A stretch of DNA of 64,000 nt from Elgaria multicarinata webbii (Eukaryota; Chordata; Lepidosauria; Squamata; Anguidae), in assembly GCF_023053635.1 (NCBI RefSeq), contig NC_086182.1, positions 1,625,001-1,689,000 of the forward strand, read 5' to 3'. Made by a program: the position numbers and the translations under genes. The notes beneath the pieces are model-generated. The model had not been told where the DNA came from, did no database searches, and was given only the letters and a program-made list of their open reading frames with translations. Shown in pieces: positions 1 through 11,673 of this stretch (the stretch's first letter is position 1; each line of letters opens with the position of its first letter).

Positions 1-349
1 CACGCGCCACGCTGGAGGCTGAGATGCAAACGTAAGCAGCAGCTCCAGGCTCCAGACAGCCCCCTTGGGACAAACCCCAGCCATGCCCCCCGCCCCCCCA
101 CACCCTGGGCGCCACCCGGGAAAAGCATCTACGCCGAGTCATGGCGGCCTGCGCGCCTCCCTTGCGTCGACTGGCGGGCCTCGGGGCAGAGACCCATTCC
201 AGTCCCGCTCCTGCCTGCCTGCTTGGACCCAAGGGAGTCGCGCGCACGCGCACACACACACACCTTCTCCGGAGCGCGAGGCGGCCTGCGAAGCAAAGCG
301 ATTGGAGCCCTGAAGAAGAGGCGGCCTGGGAACCGGGAGTGTCCCTGAG

Positions 350-1450
350 CATGAGCAGACGGCCCGGAGTGCCCCCCGCCAATGCTGGGCGGGGCCCTCG
401 CCGGGGGGGGGAGCGCGCGCTTGAGCCCCGGGGCCTCTTGCTTGTTCCCCTCGTAGTCGGCTGCCCGCGCAAGCGCCTCGTCCCCGACGGGAGGGAGGGA
501 GGGAAGGATAGGATAGGACAGGACAGGCAGGGCGGCTGCGAGTGGAGGCGACGCCGCCCCGGAGCCTCTCCACAGGCCTCAGGCGCGTCTACGCATGCGC
601 GGCCCTCTCGTCACGGCCGCCCACAAGACGCGGAGTCCGGATCCCGGCGCGGGCGGCGAAAGGGAAGACCCGGCAGCCGGGGGAGCGCTCGGGCCACCAG
701 AACCACCCGCGCCGATCTGGGGGGCCCTCCCCGAAGAAAGGGGAGAAGAGCCGCCGCCGCCCTCTCGCCGGAAAGCGGGGAAGCGCGCCGGGCCTCGGGT
801 GGGGGTGGGGCGCTTGCCCGCGCGCGGCGATGGCGTCACGGGAGCGCTGGGGCTCGGCGTCAGGCTACGTGCCCTGCGTGCGGGCGTGGGAACCGGAAGC
901 AGCTGGTCAGCGGGAGTCCGGCCGGGCCGTCGCTGGGTCTGGGCCGCAGAGCGGGGCCATGGCGAAGAGGAAGACCGAGCTCCCGGACAGGTCAGCGCCG
1001 CCCCGCCCCGCCCCGCCCCGCCCCGCCCGGCGGAGGGGCTCTGGCCGAGCTTGGCGTCGCAGGCGGAGCCGCCCATCCGCGAGGCGCTCTTCTCACCTGC
1101 TCGGGCCTTCGTCCGCGGGAGCCACGTAGAACCGCAGGCTGCGAGCCCGATGGCGACGTGCTTCGGACAAGAGCCGCAGCTGCGGGGGGCGGCGCGGGGA
1201 GCCCGGTGCTCGTGGCCCGAGGGGCGGGGGCGGGCGGAGAGCGCAGGCGGCGCCGTGCGGGGCCAGGCTCCCGGTGGCCTCGCAGCCGCCAGTCGGAGAC
1301 TCCGCCGGGAAGCCCCCGATGCCACAAGCCGCGTCTGCTTCTTCAGCATCCCGAGGCTCCGCCTGTCTGTCCCGTCGGGTCATTTCAGGCGTCCTCCGGT
1401 CTCGTTTCCCCCGATACCCGCGTGGGAAGCCCGCAAGCCAGGCAGGCACG
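350..1450. promoter_or_regulatory. DUSP11: CpG island spanning the DUSP11 promoter and first exon
   Basis: Very GC- and CpG-rich DNA surrounds the first coding exon at 959-990. A CCGGAAG ETS/GABP-type site lies at 893-899, about 60 bases upstream of the ATG, and a run of CCCCGCC GC boxes follows the exon at about 1000-1030. No TATA box is obvious, as expected for a housekeeping gene. The transcription start cannot be placed exactly. Several long open frames here are artefacts of GC-rich sequence. Confidence 0.75.
959..990 (+). CDS. DUSP11: DUSP11 coding exon 1
   Basis: Encodes [10 protein letters not shown] plus two bases of Arg11. The ATG sits in a good Kozak context (GGGGCCATGG), and the exon ends AG|GTCAGC at 991. 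The split Arg codon joins exactly to exon 2. Confidence 0.85.
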
Positions 1451-4400
1451 AGCTCAGTGGCGCCCTTCCCAGCAGCTTGTGCACAAGGCCCCCAACTGCC
1501 CCCTTTCACTGGGGGCACCGTACAGCCGTCGTGAACATTAACCATGGATCTAGCCTTATCCCCATGGATTTGTCTCACCCCTTCGGAAGGCCGTTCAAGT
1601 TGGTGGCCATCGTTACAATGTGTGTTACTGAATCATGTTAGCTTAACTCTGCGCTTCGCGACTTCCTTTTTTCGGTCCTGAATTTCCTACCATTCAGCTT
1701 CATGGAATGACTCCAGTCCAGGGTTCCAGGGTACTGAGAGAGCCACTTTCTCCACACCATCCATACACACCACTCTCATGCCTCCCTATATCTCCTTTCC
1801 CCCCTAAACATTGTAACCTTCCCTCACGTTGGAGTTGCTTGATCATTTTGGTTCCCCTCTTCTGTACCTTTTCCAGCTCTACAGTACCCTTTTTGAGGTG
1901 TAATGGCTGCCATAGGCATATCTTAGCATAAGCAAAGCCATGTTGGCACTGGAGGTGAACTGTTCATAAAAAAATCTTGCATGACTGCAGAAATTATTGT
2001 GGTCCGAATCAACTCCCTGTGAGTAGTTACGCGTGTTGACAAAAGAAACACTCCAGTGGGGGTTGGAAAGAAACTTTAGGAATAAGCGACTTTCCATCCT
2101 AGGGTAGGATGGCTCAGTTCTGTCTCATGTGGTCAGCAACCCATGAGGCAGGAAAACAACAGGAAGTAGAGGGAGGAGGCAGGAAAATCCCAGCAATCCC
2201 CTTTCACCTTGTTCAGGTACACATTAACTCTTTAGCTCCAGGTTCAGTGACCTGTAGCCCAAGTTCTGCTAACACCCCTTCTCGAGGGCCATAGGTCACT
2301 ACACTAGTCCAAATGGGTCATTGCATCAGTCCTACGCCCATCAGGTGCCGCTGGTGCAGTAAGGGCTGGGTCAGCACATCCGCCACCATTTCCTTGGTTG
2401 GACAATATCTCAGTTCAATCATCTCTTGCTCCACCAGGTCTCTTACCAGGTGATGCTTCATGTCAATGTGCTTTGTCCGTGGTCTCAGCTTTTCACTCAG
2501 TGCCAGCTTTATGCACCCCTGATTGTCCTCATGTAGCTCCGTGGCTTGAGTGATCTCCAGCCCCATGTCAGTAAGTAATTGCCTGAGCCAAATCGCCTCC
2601 TGACATGTTCTGGCTGCCGCCACATATTCCGCCTCTGTGGAAGAGATGGCTACAACTGCCTGGTTTTTTACTGGCCCAACTAATGGCTCCACCATTGTAT
2701 GTGAACAGGCTTCCTGATGTAGACTTATGGTCTGATTCATCGCCCACCCAGTCTGCATCCACAAACCCAATCAGTTCCATGGATGCACCTCTTGGCAGTT
2801 TTAGCTTTGCTTCATGGTTCCTTTCAGTAGCGCATCTGTTGCAATAAATAACAGCTTACCGATCGCATTTCAATACTGCTGGTTGTCTGGTAGCGGAACG
2901 TCATCATCTTGACCCTTCAGATGATCTGTGGTCATGGGAGTCTTGACCCCTTTTGCCTCTGCCATTCCAAATTCCAACAGCATCTCTTCAATCTTCTGTC
3001 ATTGGTTAAGGAGAAAGCTCACGTTTTCCCCCTTCTCAACCTGTATGCTCAGATAGTGCGTTATTGGACCCAGATCTTTGATCTCAAAGTTCTGCCTCAA
3101 CCCAAGCGTGATTTCTGTGCCATCACTTTCCTGCTCATAGCACAGGACTAGGTCGTCCACATACACTAACATGTATGTCCACCTGCCTCTCTTCTGCCTG
3201 GTGTAGAGGCAGGGGCCTGCCTTCTCTCTGGTGAAGCCTAGACCTACTAGAGCCCCCTTAATTTTCTCATTCCAGGTCCTGGCAGCCTGTTTAGGTCTGT
3301 AGATCATAGAATAGTAGAGTTGGAAGGGGCCTATATGGCCATTGAGTCCAACCCCCCACACAGAGGAGGGCCAGGATATCTTCTCAAACATCCCAGAGTG
3401 CAGGACACAGAATAACGGGCTCAAGTTACAGGAAGCCAGATTCCGGCTGGACATCAGGAAAAACTTCCTGACTGTTAGAGCAGTATGACAATGGAACCAG
3501 TTACCTAAGGAGGTTGTGGGCTCTCCCACACTAGAGGCATTCAAGAGGCAGCTAGGCAGCCATCTGCCAGGGATGCTTTAAGGTGGATTCCTGCATTGAG
3601 CCGGGCGTTGGACTCAATGCGAAAAGAAGGGAGAAACAGGTTCTCAAGATGCTAAACTTTTCTTAAATTGAAAAGAATAACGGGCTCAAGTTACAGGAAG
3701 CCAGATTCCGGCTGGACATCAGGAAAAACTTCCCAACTGTTAGAACAGTACGACAATGGAACTAGTTACCTAGGGAGGCTGTGGGCTCTCCCACACTAGA
3801 GGCCTTCAAGAGGCAGCTGGACAACCCTCTGTCAGGGATGCTTTAGGGTGGATTCCTGCATTGAGCAGGGGGTTGGACTCGATGGCTTTGTAGGCCCCTT
3901 CCAACTCTGCTATTCTATGATTCTATGAGTGTCACAGCCCTTGCTGCTTCCAACTCTACTATTCTATGATTCTATGATCCACTGGTTCCCCCCTTACCCA
4001 CCCCATTTCCCCCCACATCTGTACAAGTGAGCTATGAACATGTTGTATGCCAGCTGTTAAAATAGCACTTCGTCATTCTGAACCTTATGAGTGTGTAGGG
4101 TGTGAGCTTCAATAAACTGTCCTGGTTATTTTTATTATTATTATTATTTATTTATATAGCACCATCAATGTACATGGTGCTGTACAGATAACACAGTAAA
4201 TAGCAAGACCCTGCCGCATAGGCTTACAATCTAATAAGTTGTAGTAAACAATAAAGAGGGAAGGAGAATGCAAACAGGCAGAGGGAAGTGTAAACAGGCA
4301 CCGGGTAGGGTGAAGCTAACAGTATAGAGTCAGAACAAACTCAATATTTGAAGGCTATAGGGAAAAGAAAAGTTTTTAGCTGAGTTTTAAAAGCAGTGAT

Positions 4401-7400
4401 TGAGTTTGTAGTTCTCAAGTGTTCTGGAAGAGCGTTCCAGGCGTAAGGGGCAGCAGAAGAAAAAGGACAAAGCTGAGTAAGGGAAGTGGAGGTCCTTGGG
4501 CAGGCGAGAAGCATGGCATCAGAGGAGCGGAGAGCACGAGCGGGGCGATAGTGTGAGATGAGAGAGGAGAGATAGGCAGGAGCTAGACCGTGAAGAGCTT
4601 TGAAGGTCAGCAGGAGAAGTTTATATTGGATTCTGGAGTGAATTGGAAGCCAATGAAGAGATTTCAGAAGTGGAGTGACATGGTCAGAGCGGCGGGCCAA
4701 GAAGATGATCTTAGCGGCAGAGTGGTGGACAGAGACCAGCGGACTGATGTGAGACAAAGGAAGGCCAGAGAGAAGAAGGTTGCAGTAGTCCAACCGAGAG
4801 ATAACCAGTGCGTGAACGAGAGTCTTGGCAGAAGAGACAGACAAAAATGGTCGAATCCTGGCAATATTATACAGGAAGAAACGACAGGATTTAGCTACTG
4901 CCTCGATGTGAGGAGTAAAGGAGAGCGAGGAGTCAAATATAAAGCCAAGACTACGAGCTTCATTGACCGGAGTAAGCGTGACATCGTTGACAGTAAGAGA
5001 GAATGAGAGGTGAGGAGAAGGTTTAGGAGGAAAAACAAGCAATTCAGTCTTTGCCATGTTAAGTTTCAAACGACGATGAAGCAGCCAGGCTGAGATATCT
5101 GAAAGACATGCCGAGATACGATCATGAATATCTGGAGAAAGTTCCGGAGATGAGAGATATAATTGTGTATCATCGGCATACAGGTGATATTGGAGGCCGT
5201 GAGATTGAATAAGCTTACCCAAGGGCAGCATATATAGAGAGAACAACAACGGGCCAAGCACCGAGCCTTGCGGAACCCGAACTGAAAGGGGAAAAGAGGA
5301 GGACGAGCTGCCGTTAGCCGACACGCTGAAAGAACGACCCTCTAGATAGGAGGCGAACCAGTTATAGACAGAGCCACAGAGTCCAAGGTCATGGAGGGAA
5401 TCTAAGAGAAGATCGTGATCAACCGTGTCAAAGGCTGCGGTTAGATCAAGGAGAATAAGAACGGAATAATGGCCTTTAGACTTGGCAGTAAGAAGATCAT
5501 TGGTGATCTTGGTAAGGGCTGTTTCAGTGGAATGCAAAGGACGGAAGCCAGATTGAAAGGGATCCAGAGCAGAGTTATTAGAGAGAAAGTCAAGACAACG
5601 AGAGTAGACCAGACGTTCCAGGATCTTTGAGACAAAGGGCAAGAGAGAGACAGGTCGGTAGTTAGACAGGGATAGTCGATCAAGAGTGGGTTTTTTGAGA
5701 ATGGGAGAGACTGTAGCATGTTTGAAGGCAGAAGGAAATGAACCAGTAAACAGAGAAGAATTAATGATGTGAAGCAAGGACGGGAGGATAGTGGGGATAA
5801 GATTAATAAAGACGCGAGAGGGAATCGGATCACGGGAACAAGTGGAAGGCTTCGACGAGCGCAGTATTTTAGACAGTTCATCAGCTGAGACTGAAGGGAA
5901 CGCCGAGAGAGTTGCAGGAGGAACTGACAGGTGAGGGACAGGAGCTGAAAGCGGAGCAGAGCTGGCTAGATCGGAGCGTATAGTTTGGATTTTAGCATTG
6001 AAGAAAGAGGCAAAGTCATTGGCAGACAGAGAGGCGGGGAGAGATGGTGGATTAGGCTTCAGAAGAGAATTGAAGGACGCGAAGAGCCGCTGAGGGTGCT
6101 TAGCATTTGACTGGATCAATGTTGAGTAGTGCTGCTGTTTGGCCAGTGAAATGGCAGAAGAGAAAGAGGAGAGAATCATCGCCATTCTTTCAATAATAGA
6201 CATTTCTGGTGTCTCTATCTTCTATTTTCTGTGTCTGCTCCATGGTTTCCAGGACTTTCCTGGCTAAGAGTAGATCTTCAGCATGTTAAGATTATTGGAT
6301 CCATAAACTTAATTCATGGCTGTCCTTCAGCCTATGAGGCCATGGGAGGCTCTGGTTCATAGAAACCCTCTCCACCTGTATCCCCTAATAGTGCTTTCCT
6401 CTTTGCTGTTCCATCCTAGTGGGCTTTTATACAGAAGCAGTAAACTGTACGATTTCTTTTCTAGATGGACCCATTACCTACCTCTTGGAAAAAGAATACC
6501 TGGAACACGCTTTATTGCTTTCAAAGTTCCTCTTAAGAAGGTAGGTAAGGTGCAATAGATGTAGTAGTTTAATTACTTTCATTGTGAAAGTTATGTTTTC
6601 TTATACTGATGCCACTTTGGGGCAAGGCTGGATGCTGTAATGTAAAATGATCAGTTGGTCTTGTTAGAAACAGTGCTAATCATGCCCATATCATACTGGT
6701 ATTTCGATGCAGAATGGATGTCAGCCAATGTTAGTTTTGTATGGTATGTGGGTGTGACTGTGGGTGGGAGAGAGAAAGAGATGCATATATGAAAGGAAGG
6801 AATATGTGTGAGAGAAAGCAGTGCCTCTGGAACTTGATAGAGGCTACAGGCATGTAGCCAGAACTGTGCCATTACATGAAACGTTGGATTAGGAACGTAG
6901 GGAGCTGCCTTCTGCTGAGTCAGACCATTGGTCCACCTGGCCCACTATCGTCAGCACTAACTGGCAGCAACTCTCCAGAGTTTCAGGCAGGTTTTTTTCC
7001 AGCCCCACCTGGAAATACCAGGATTGAGCCTGGGGCCTTCTGCATGCACAGCATGTGCTCCACAACTGAGCTATAGTCCCAAGGGGTAAGAACCTTTGGT
7101 TTGGAGAAATTTTCCAGATCTGCTTGCATTATGCTATAATCCAGATTTCACAGCTTCTGTGTGAGGTTAGTGCAGGCTTCTCTAAGATGCTCTGTACTGC
7201 AGCTCTGAGAATGGTCAATAGTAATCAGCTGGGGCTGATGGGGGTTGAAGTCCGAAACGTATGGAAGGCACCAGGTTGGGGAAGGTTGAGTTAATATGGA
7301 GGGCAATTTTGTGTAACTTTGTATTCATGTGAGCCTAAACTAATTTCCCTGGCCTGGCCTTTTCCCTGTTGCAAGAGTGACTGCTTCAACTCATAAAGAT

Positions 7401-10400
7401 GGCCAGCCTGCAGTTGTAAAAGGCAGAGCACTGGAAATCATGACCCTCATTATTTCTGGGTAGTTTTTGTCCACCTTTGTATGTGGCTGCAATAGAAACA
7501 GCTCTAACAGACTGTGTGGTACACTTGATTAATGCAGTTATGCTCTTCTTTGGATACTTAGAATAGTTGGTTGAAGAGCTTTAATTCCTTTTCAGAGTTT
7601 TGAATGGAGACTTGCCCCAAATGAACGTTTTTCTCCGTTAGACCTTATTAATCAAGTTAGAGAGCAGAAAGAAGAACTTGGCTTGATCATTGATTTAACG
7701 TACACCACCCGCTATTATGAGCCAGAGGTAAGTTTACTTTACCAGACTTGCCTTAAAGGGATAGCTGTTCTTAATGTGATCACTTGGCAGTGTTCTTAAT
7801 AGGAAAGAACTACTTAGAATTAGGCTCTAGTTACTACATTGCTCAGGATTGTGGAGGAAGCTTTGAAGAAATCGATCCAGCTTTCCTTATGCAACAGCTG
7901 TAAGCAATACCATGTGCAGCGTTTAAAGCAGGACTTGTGTTTGAGGGCTCAGGTTGCACCTGGACATGACCACGTGCGGGTTTTCTGGTCAATGTGGGTA
8001 GAGCTGTTCCACTGATTTGCATTGTTCTGGAATTCCAGTACAATCCCTGCTCCATGTAGCATGATTAGAAACATCCTGCTGCCTGAAAGGAGGGGTGGGA
8101 TGGGGATTATGTCATCTAATTTAGCCACTCCCTAGGGGTTTTTAAAGGGCAAGTCAGTCTTGGTTATATTTGTATGATGCAGTGTACTCTATTCATACAG
8201 GAGGAGTATGATGTGACTGAGCCAGCAGAGCTACAAGAGCATTCTATAGCACAGTCACTGCACTACAGGAGAACACGGTTGGCTTTAAGGTAGTGGGCAG
8301 TCTAGACACACGGAAGAAAGAGGGTACAATTCCTCCATAAAAAATATTGTAGGCCCTGGTAGCTGGCTGCTGGGCTTAAGCCTTCAATTAGACTAGGATG
8401 GGCAACGAGGATGATCAGGGGTCTGGAAACAAAGCCTTATGAGGAGAGACTGAAAGAACTGGGCATGTTTAGCCTGGAGAAGAGAAGATTAAGGAGAGAC
8501 ATGAGAGCACTCTTCAAATACTTAAAAGGTTGTCACACAGAGGAGGGCCAGGATTTCTTCTCAATCCTCCCAGAGTGCAGGACACAGAATTATGGGCTCA
8601 AGTGACAGGAAGCCAGATTCCGGCTGAACATCAGAATAAAATTCCTAACTGTTAGAGCAGTACGACAATGGAACCAGTTCCCTAGGGAGGTGGTGGGCTC
8701 TCCCACACTAGAGGCCTTCAAGAGGCAGCTGGACAACCATCTCTCAGATAGGCTTTAAGGTGGATTCCTGCATTGAGCAGGGGGTTGGACTTGATGGCCT
8801 TAGAGACCCCTTCCAACTCTGCTGTTCTATGATTCTATGCCAGTGAGGTAAACGGGCTTCTGTCCAGAGCCCCTTTGCTACACAGCTGTCTAGGAGGAAA
8901 GTGAAGCATGTGGGGGGCAAATAACACAATTGGCTTTTGATTTCCTCTGCAACTAAGCTTGAAAAGAGTCCTGTGGGTTTGTTTTGTTTCTGTTTATCTT
9001 TATTGTTCAAAGCCTTAGGCCACCACAATTCCATTTGAACAGAAATAATAGAATACCAAAAAAAAGTACAGGCCAATTTAAAAAATAATACACAAACAAT
9101 AATTAAAATAGGGCATTAAAATCACATCTCCCCTCTAGAACAAAAGAAAAACACAGCCCGTCCCCATATATTAACTTATGCTGCCTGGCCCGTAATTTTC
9201 TAGCAAGTAGGACAGATTTTGCAACTTGGGTTGTCATATATACATCATTGCCTGCATTCAGTGTATAGATGCTATCCAGTAAAAGTCTATTTTACAAAAA
9301 CCTGAGGATATGATGGAGAAATTTATACCTTGGGGATTCGTAGAGAGGGGGCAGCATAGTATTATTATTATTATTATTTTATTTATTTGTATCCCGCCTT
9401 TTGCCCAATGCTGGGCCTCAAGGTGGCCTTACAAAGTTTAAAATATACATTGGGGGGGGGAGGGAAACAAAACCATAAACAATCAAAAAATACACAACAA
9501 AATTATAAGACATTAACATAGATGGAGGGCTGGATTATTCTCCAAAGGCCTGCTGGAACAAAAAAGTTTTAGCCTGTGTTTTAAATAGTGTTCAATATCC
9601 TCAACTTCACTTGACTCACAAATGCAAAATCATTGATGAACCTCCTATTGTTATTCAAATAAGCAGAGGGAATATGCTGGAGTTGCAAAGCTGTGAATGA
9701 TTTTCTTAGGGATCCACATTAAGAATTGTAAAATACTGTTCCAGACCGTTGTTTTATATAATGGATACCAATTAGAATACAACATTTGTGTGATAGAATA
9801 TAGGTTCTACCACTGAGAATGTAGATGGATTCTTTCTTTGTACAACAGCTTAACTCTGTTGGAAGAGAAGGTAGGTAAAACTTCTGTACTAATCCCATAA
9901 GTATGTAGAGTGTATCTAACAGAATTTATCCAAGAGCTCCAGGCTTGTTTTGTTTGATAATTGTGCACATTTTTGCAGGACCTACCAGACACGTTACAGT
10001 ACTGTAAGATTTTAACAGTTGGACATGAAGTACCAGATCATGATACAGTATTTAAATTCAAAAGTGCTGTGAAGAAATTCCTTATGGAAAACCAACATAA
10101 TGGTGAGCATGATCTGATGCCTCAGAGTTGGTATTTTTAAAGACAGCATGCCAAATTTCAATTATTCTAGTTAATAGTATTTTTCCACAATGCTTTGACT
10201 GGTTGGCTGTTCATATACATAATGTAAACAGGCAGACTCCTATCCCAAGCCTAGGTAAAGCAGGGGTGACAGAAGGTGGATCCCCAGGTGTTTGGGGCTT
10301 CAATTTCCAGAGGTCTTTGCCATCGTGGCCAATGGTCAGGAATGCTGGGAATTGAAATCCAAAACGTTTGGAGATTTACTTTCTGCCCACCCCTGCTGTA

Positions 10401-11627
10401 AAGTTGGGTGTTGGGGAAAGATGGGATGGAGGGGAGGAATGGAAGAGCAGGGTAGCTCTTCTCTTCTTGGAACATGCCAATCCTTGGCTGGAAGCTAAGT
10501 TGCTGCTCTTAAATTATTGTAAACATTGAGATGCTCTTTGCCATCAACATGTGAGAATTCACTGTGCAGTATTTTGCTTTTCGGGAGTGTTGTGCTTGAT
10601 TCCTGAGCTTGAAGACAGCAGAATGTTTTCTAAACGAGTCAATTCATGGCCATAAATACTACTTTCTCTACAAACAGTTATAGGGAAGGTCAGCTTTATT
10701 TGCACTTGTATAACAAGCAATTTGACAATTGAAATTTCCTGTGAAAATGAGCCTTTAAAAACATTTTATACTCCTTATTTTCCTAGACAAGCTTATTGGG
10801 GTTCACTGCACACATGGCTTGAATCGAACTGGTTACCTTGTTTGCAGGTAAGTTGCCCTTAGGATGCTGATCAAAAGTCTGGCTTGATAGGGTTAAATGA
10901 ATAAATGGATGCCTGCCACATAAATGTCCCTGCTGAATGTAAAGTCAGTAACCTTCCTCTTAGATGAAAGTCTCCATTTGTGTATGTATTTATTTAAAAT
11001 GAGTTTCCTGCAGACATTGGTCTTCACTTCGTGACTTGTGATCTAAAAGGGGATCGTAGCTCACCTGAAGTGGGTCATCCATCTTTTTCCTGTGGCTTTA
11101 ATCTTTTTAAGAGGAGAAAGAAAGTAGAGGGCAAGAGATCCTATATCACAGGTTGGGATTTCAAGGTGGGTTCTGATTTGGGGAAAGTTGGAGGTTATCA
11201 TTCTAGGCAACCAAGATTCTCCTGTCCATCACTTACTGAATTCTGTACTTCCAAGTAAAGCAGGCTGTTAAAGATCAGCGTTTAGTAGTTAGAACGTAAG
11301 CTTTGCTATATGCCCAATTTTTCTGTTCCATAGTGCAGAGTAGTAATCTCAGGGATATTAGTTATAGAAATATTTACAGGTAATACAGCCTGCTTTCTAA
11401 AAAAATATTCAAGTATGTTTGTCTTTTGCTAGTTTTTCTATAGCTAAATATGTTGTTATTGTGTTAAGGCCTGTCCAGTGGAATTTTAGGATGCTTTTAG
11501 TATGTTTTTTAGGAAGTTTTAACAATGTATACTGTGTTATGATTAATATTTTATGTATTTTATATTTGTTGTTGTTCCCCGCCTCGATCAGGATGGAGAG
11601 GCGGGTTAGAAATAATTTTTGTTGTTG

Positions 11628-11673
<46 letters not shown>

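Noticed and set aside
141-1541. Long open frames on both strands in the first 1.6 kb
   Set aside because: They follow from GC-rich CpG-island sequence with few stops. Composition is biased, no family is recognised, and they run through the DUSP11 first exon and splice donor.
6883-7082. Possible tRNA gene on the minus strand
   Set aside because: A-box- and B-box-like words are present but there is no acceptor stem pairing; the body extends as a SINE.
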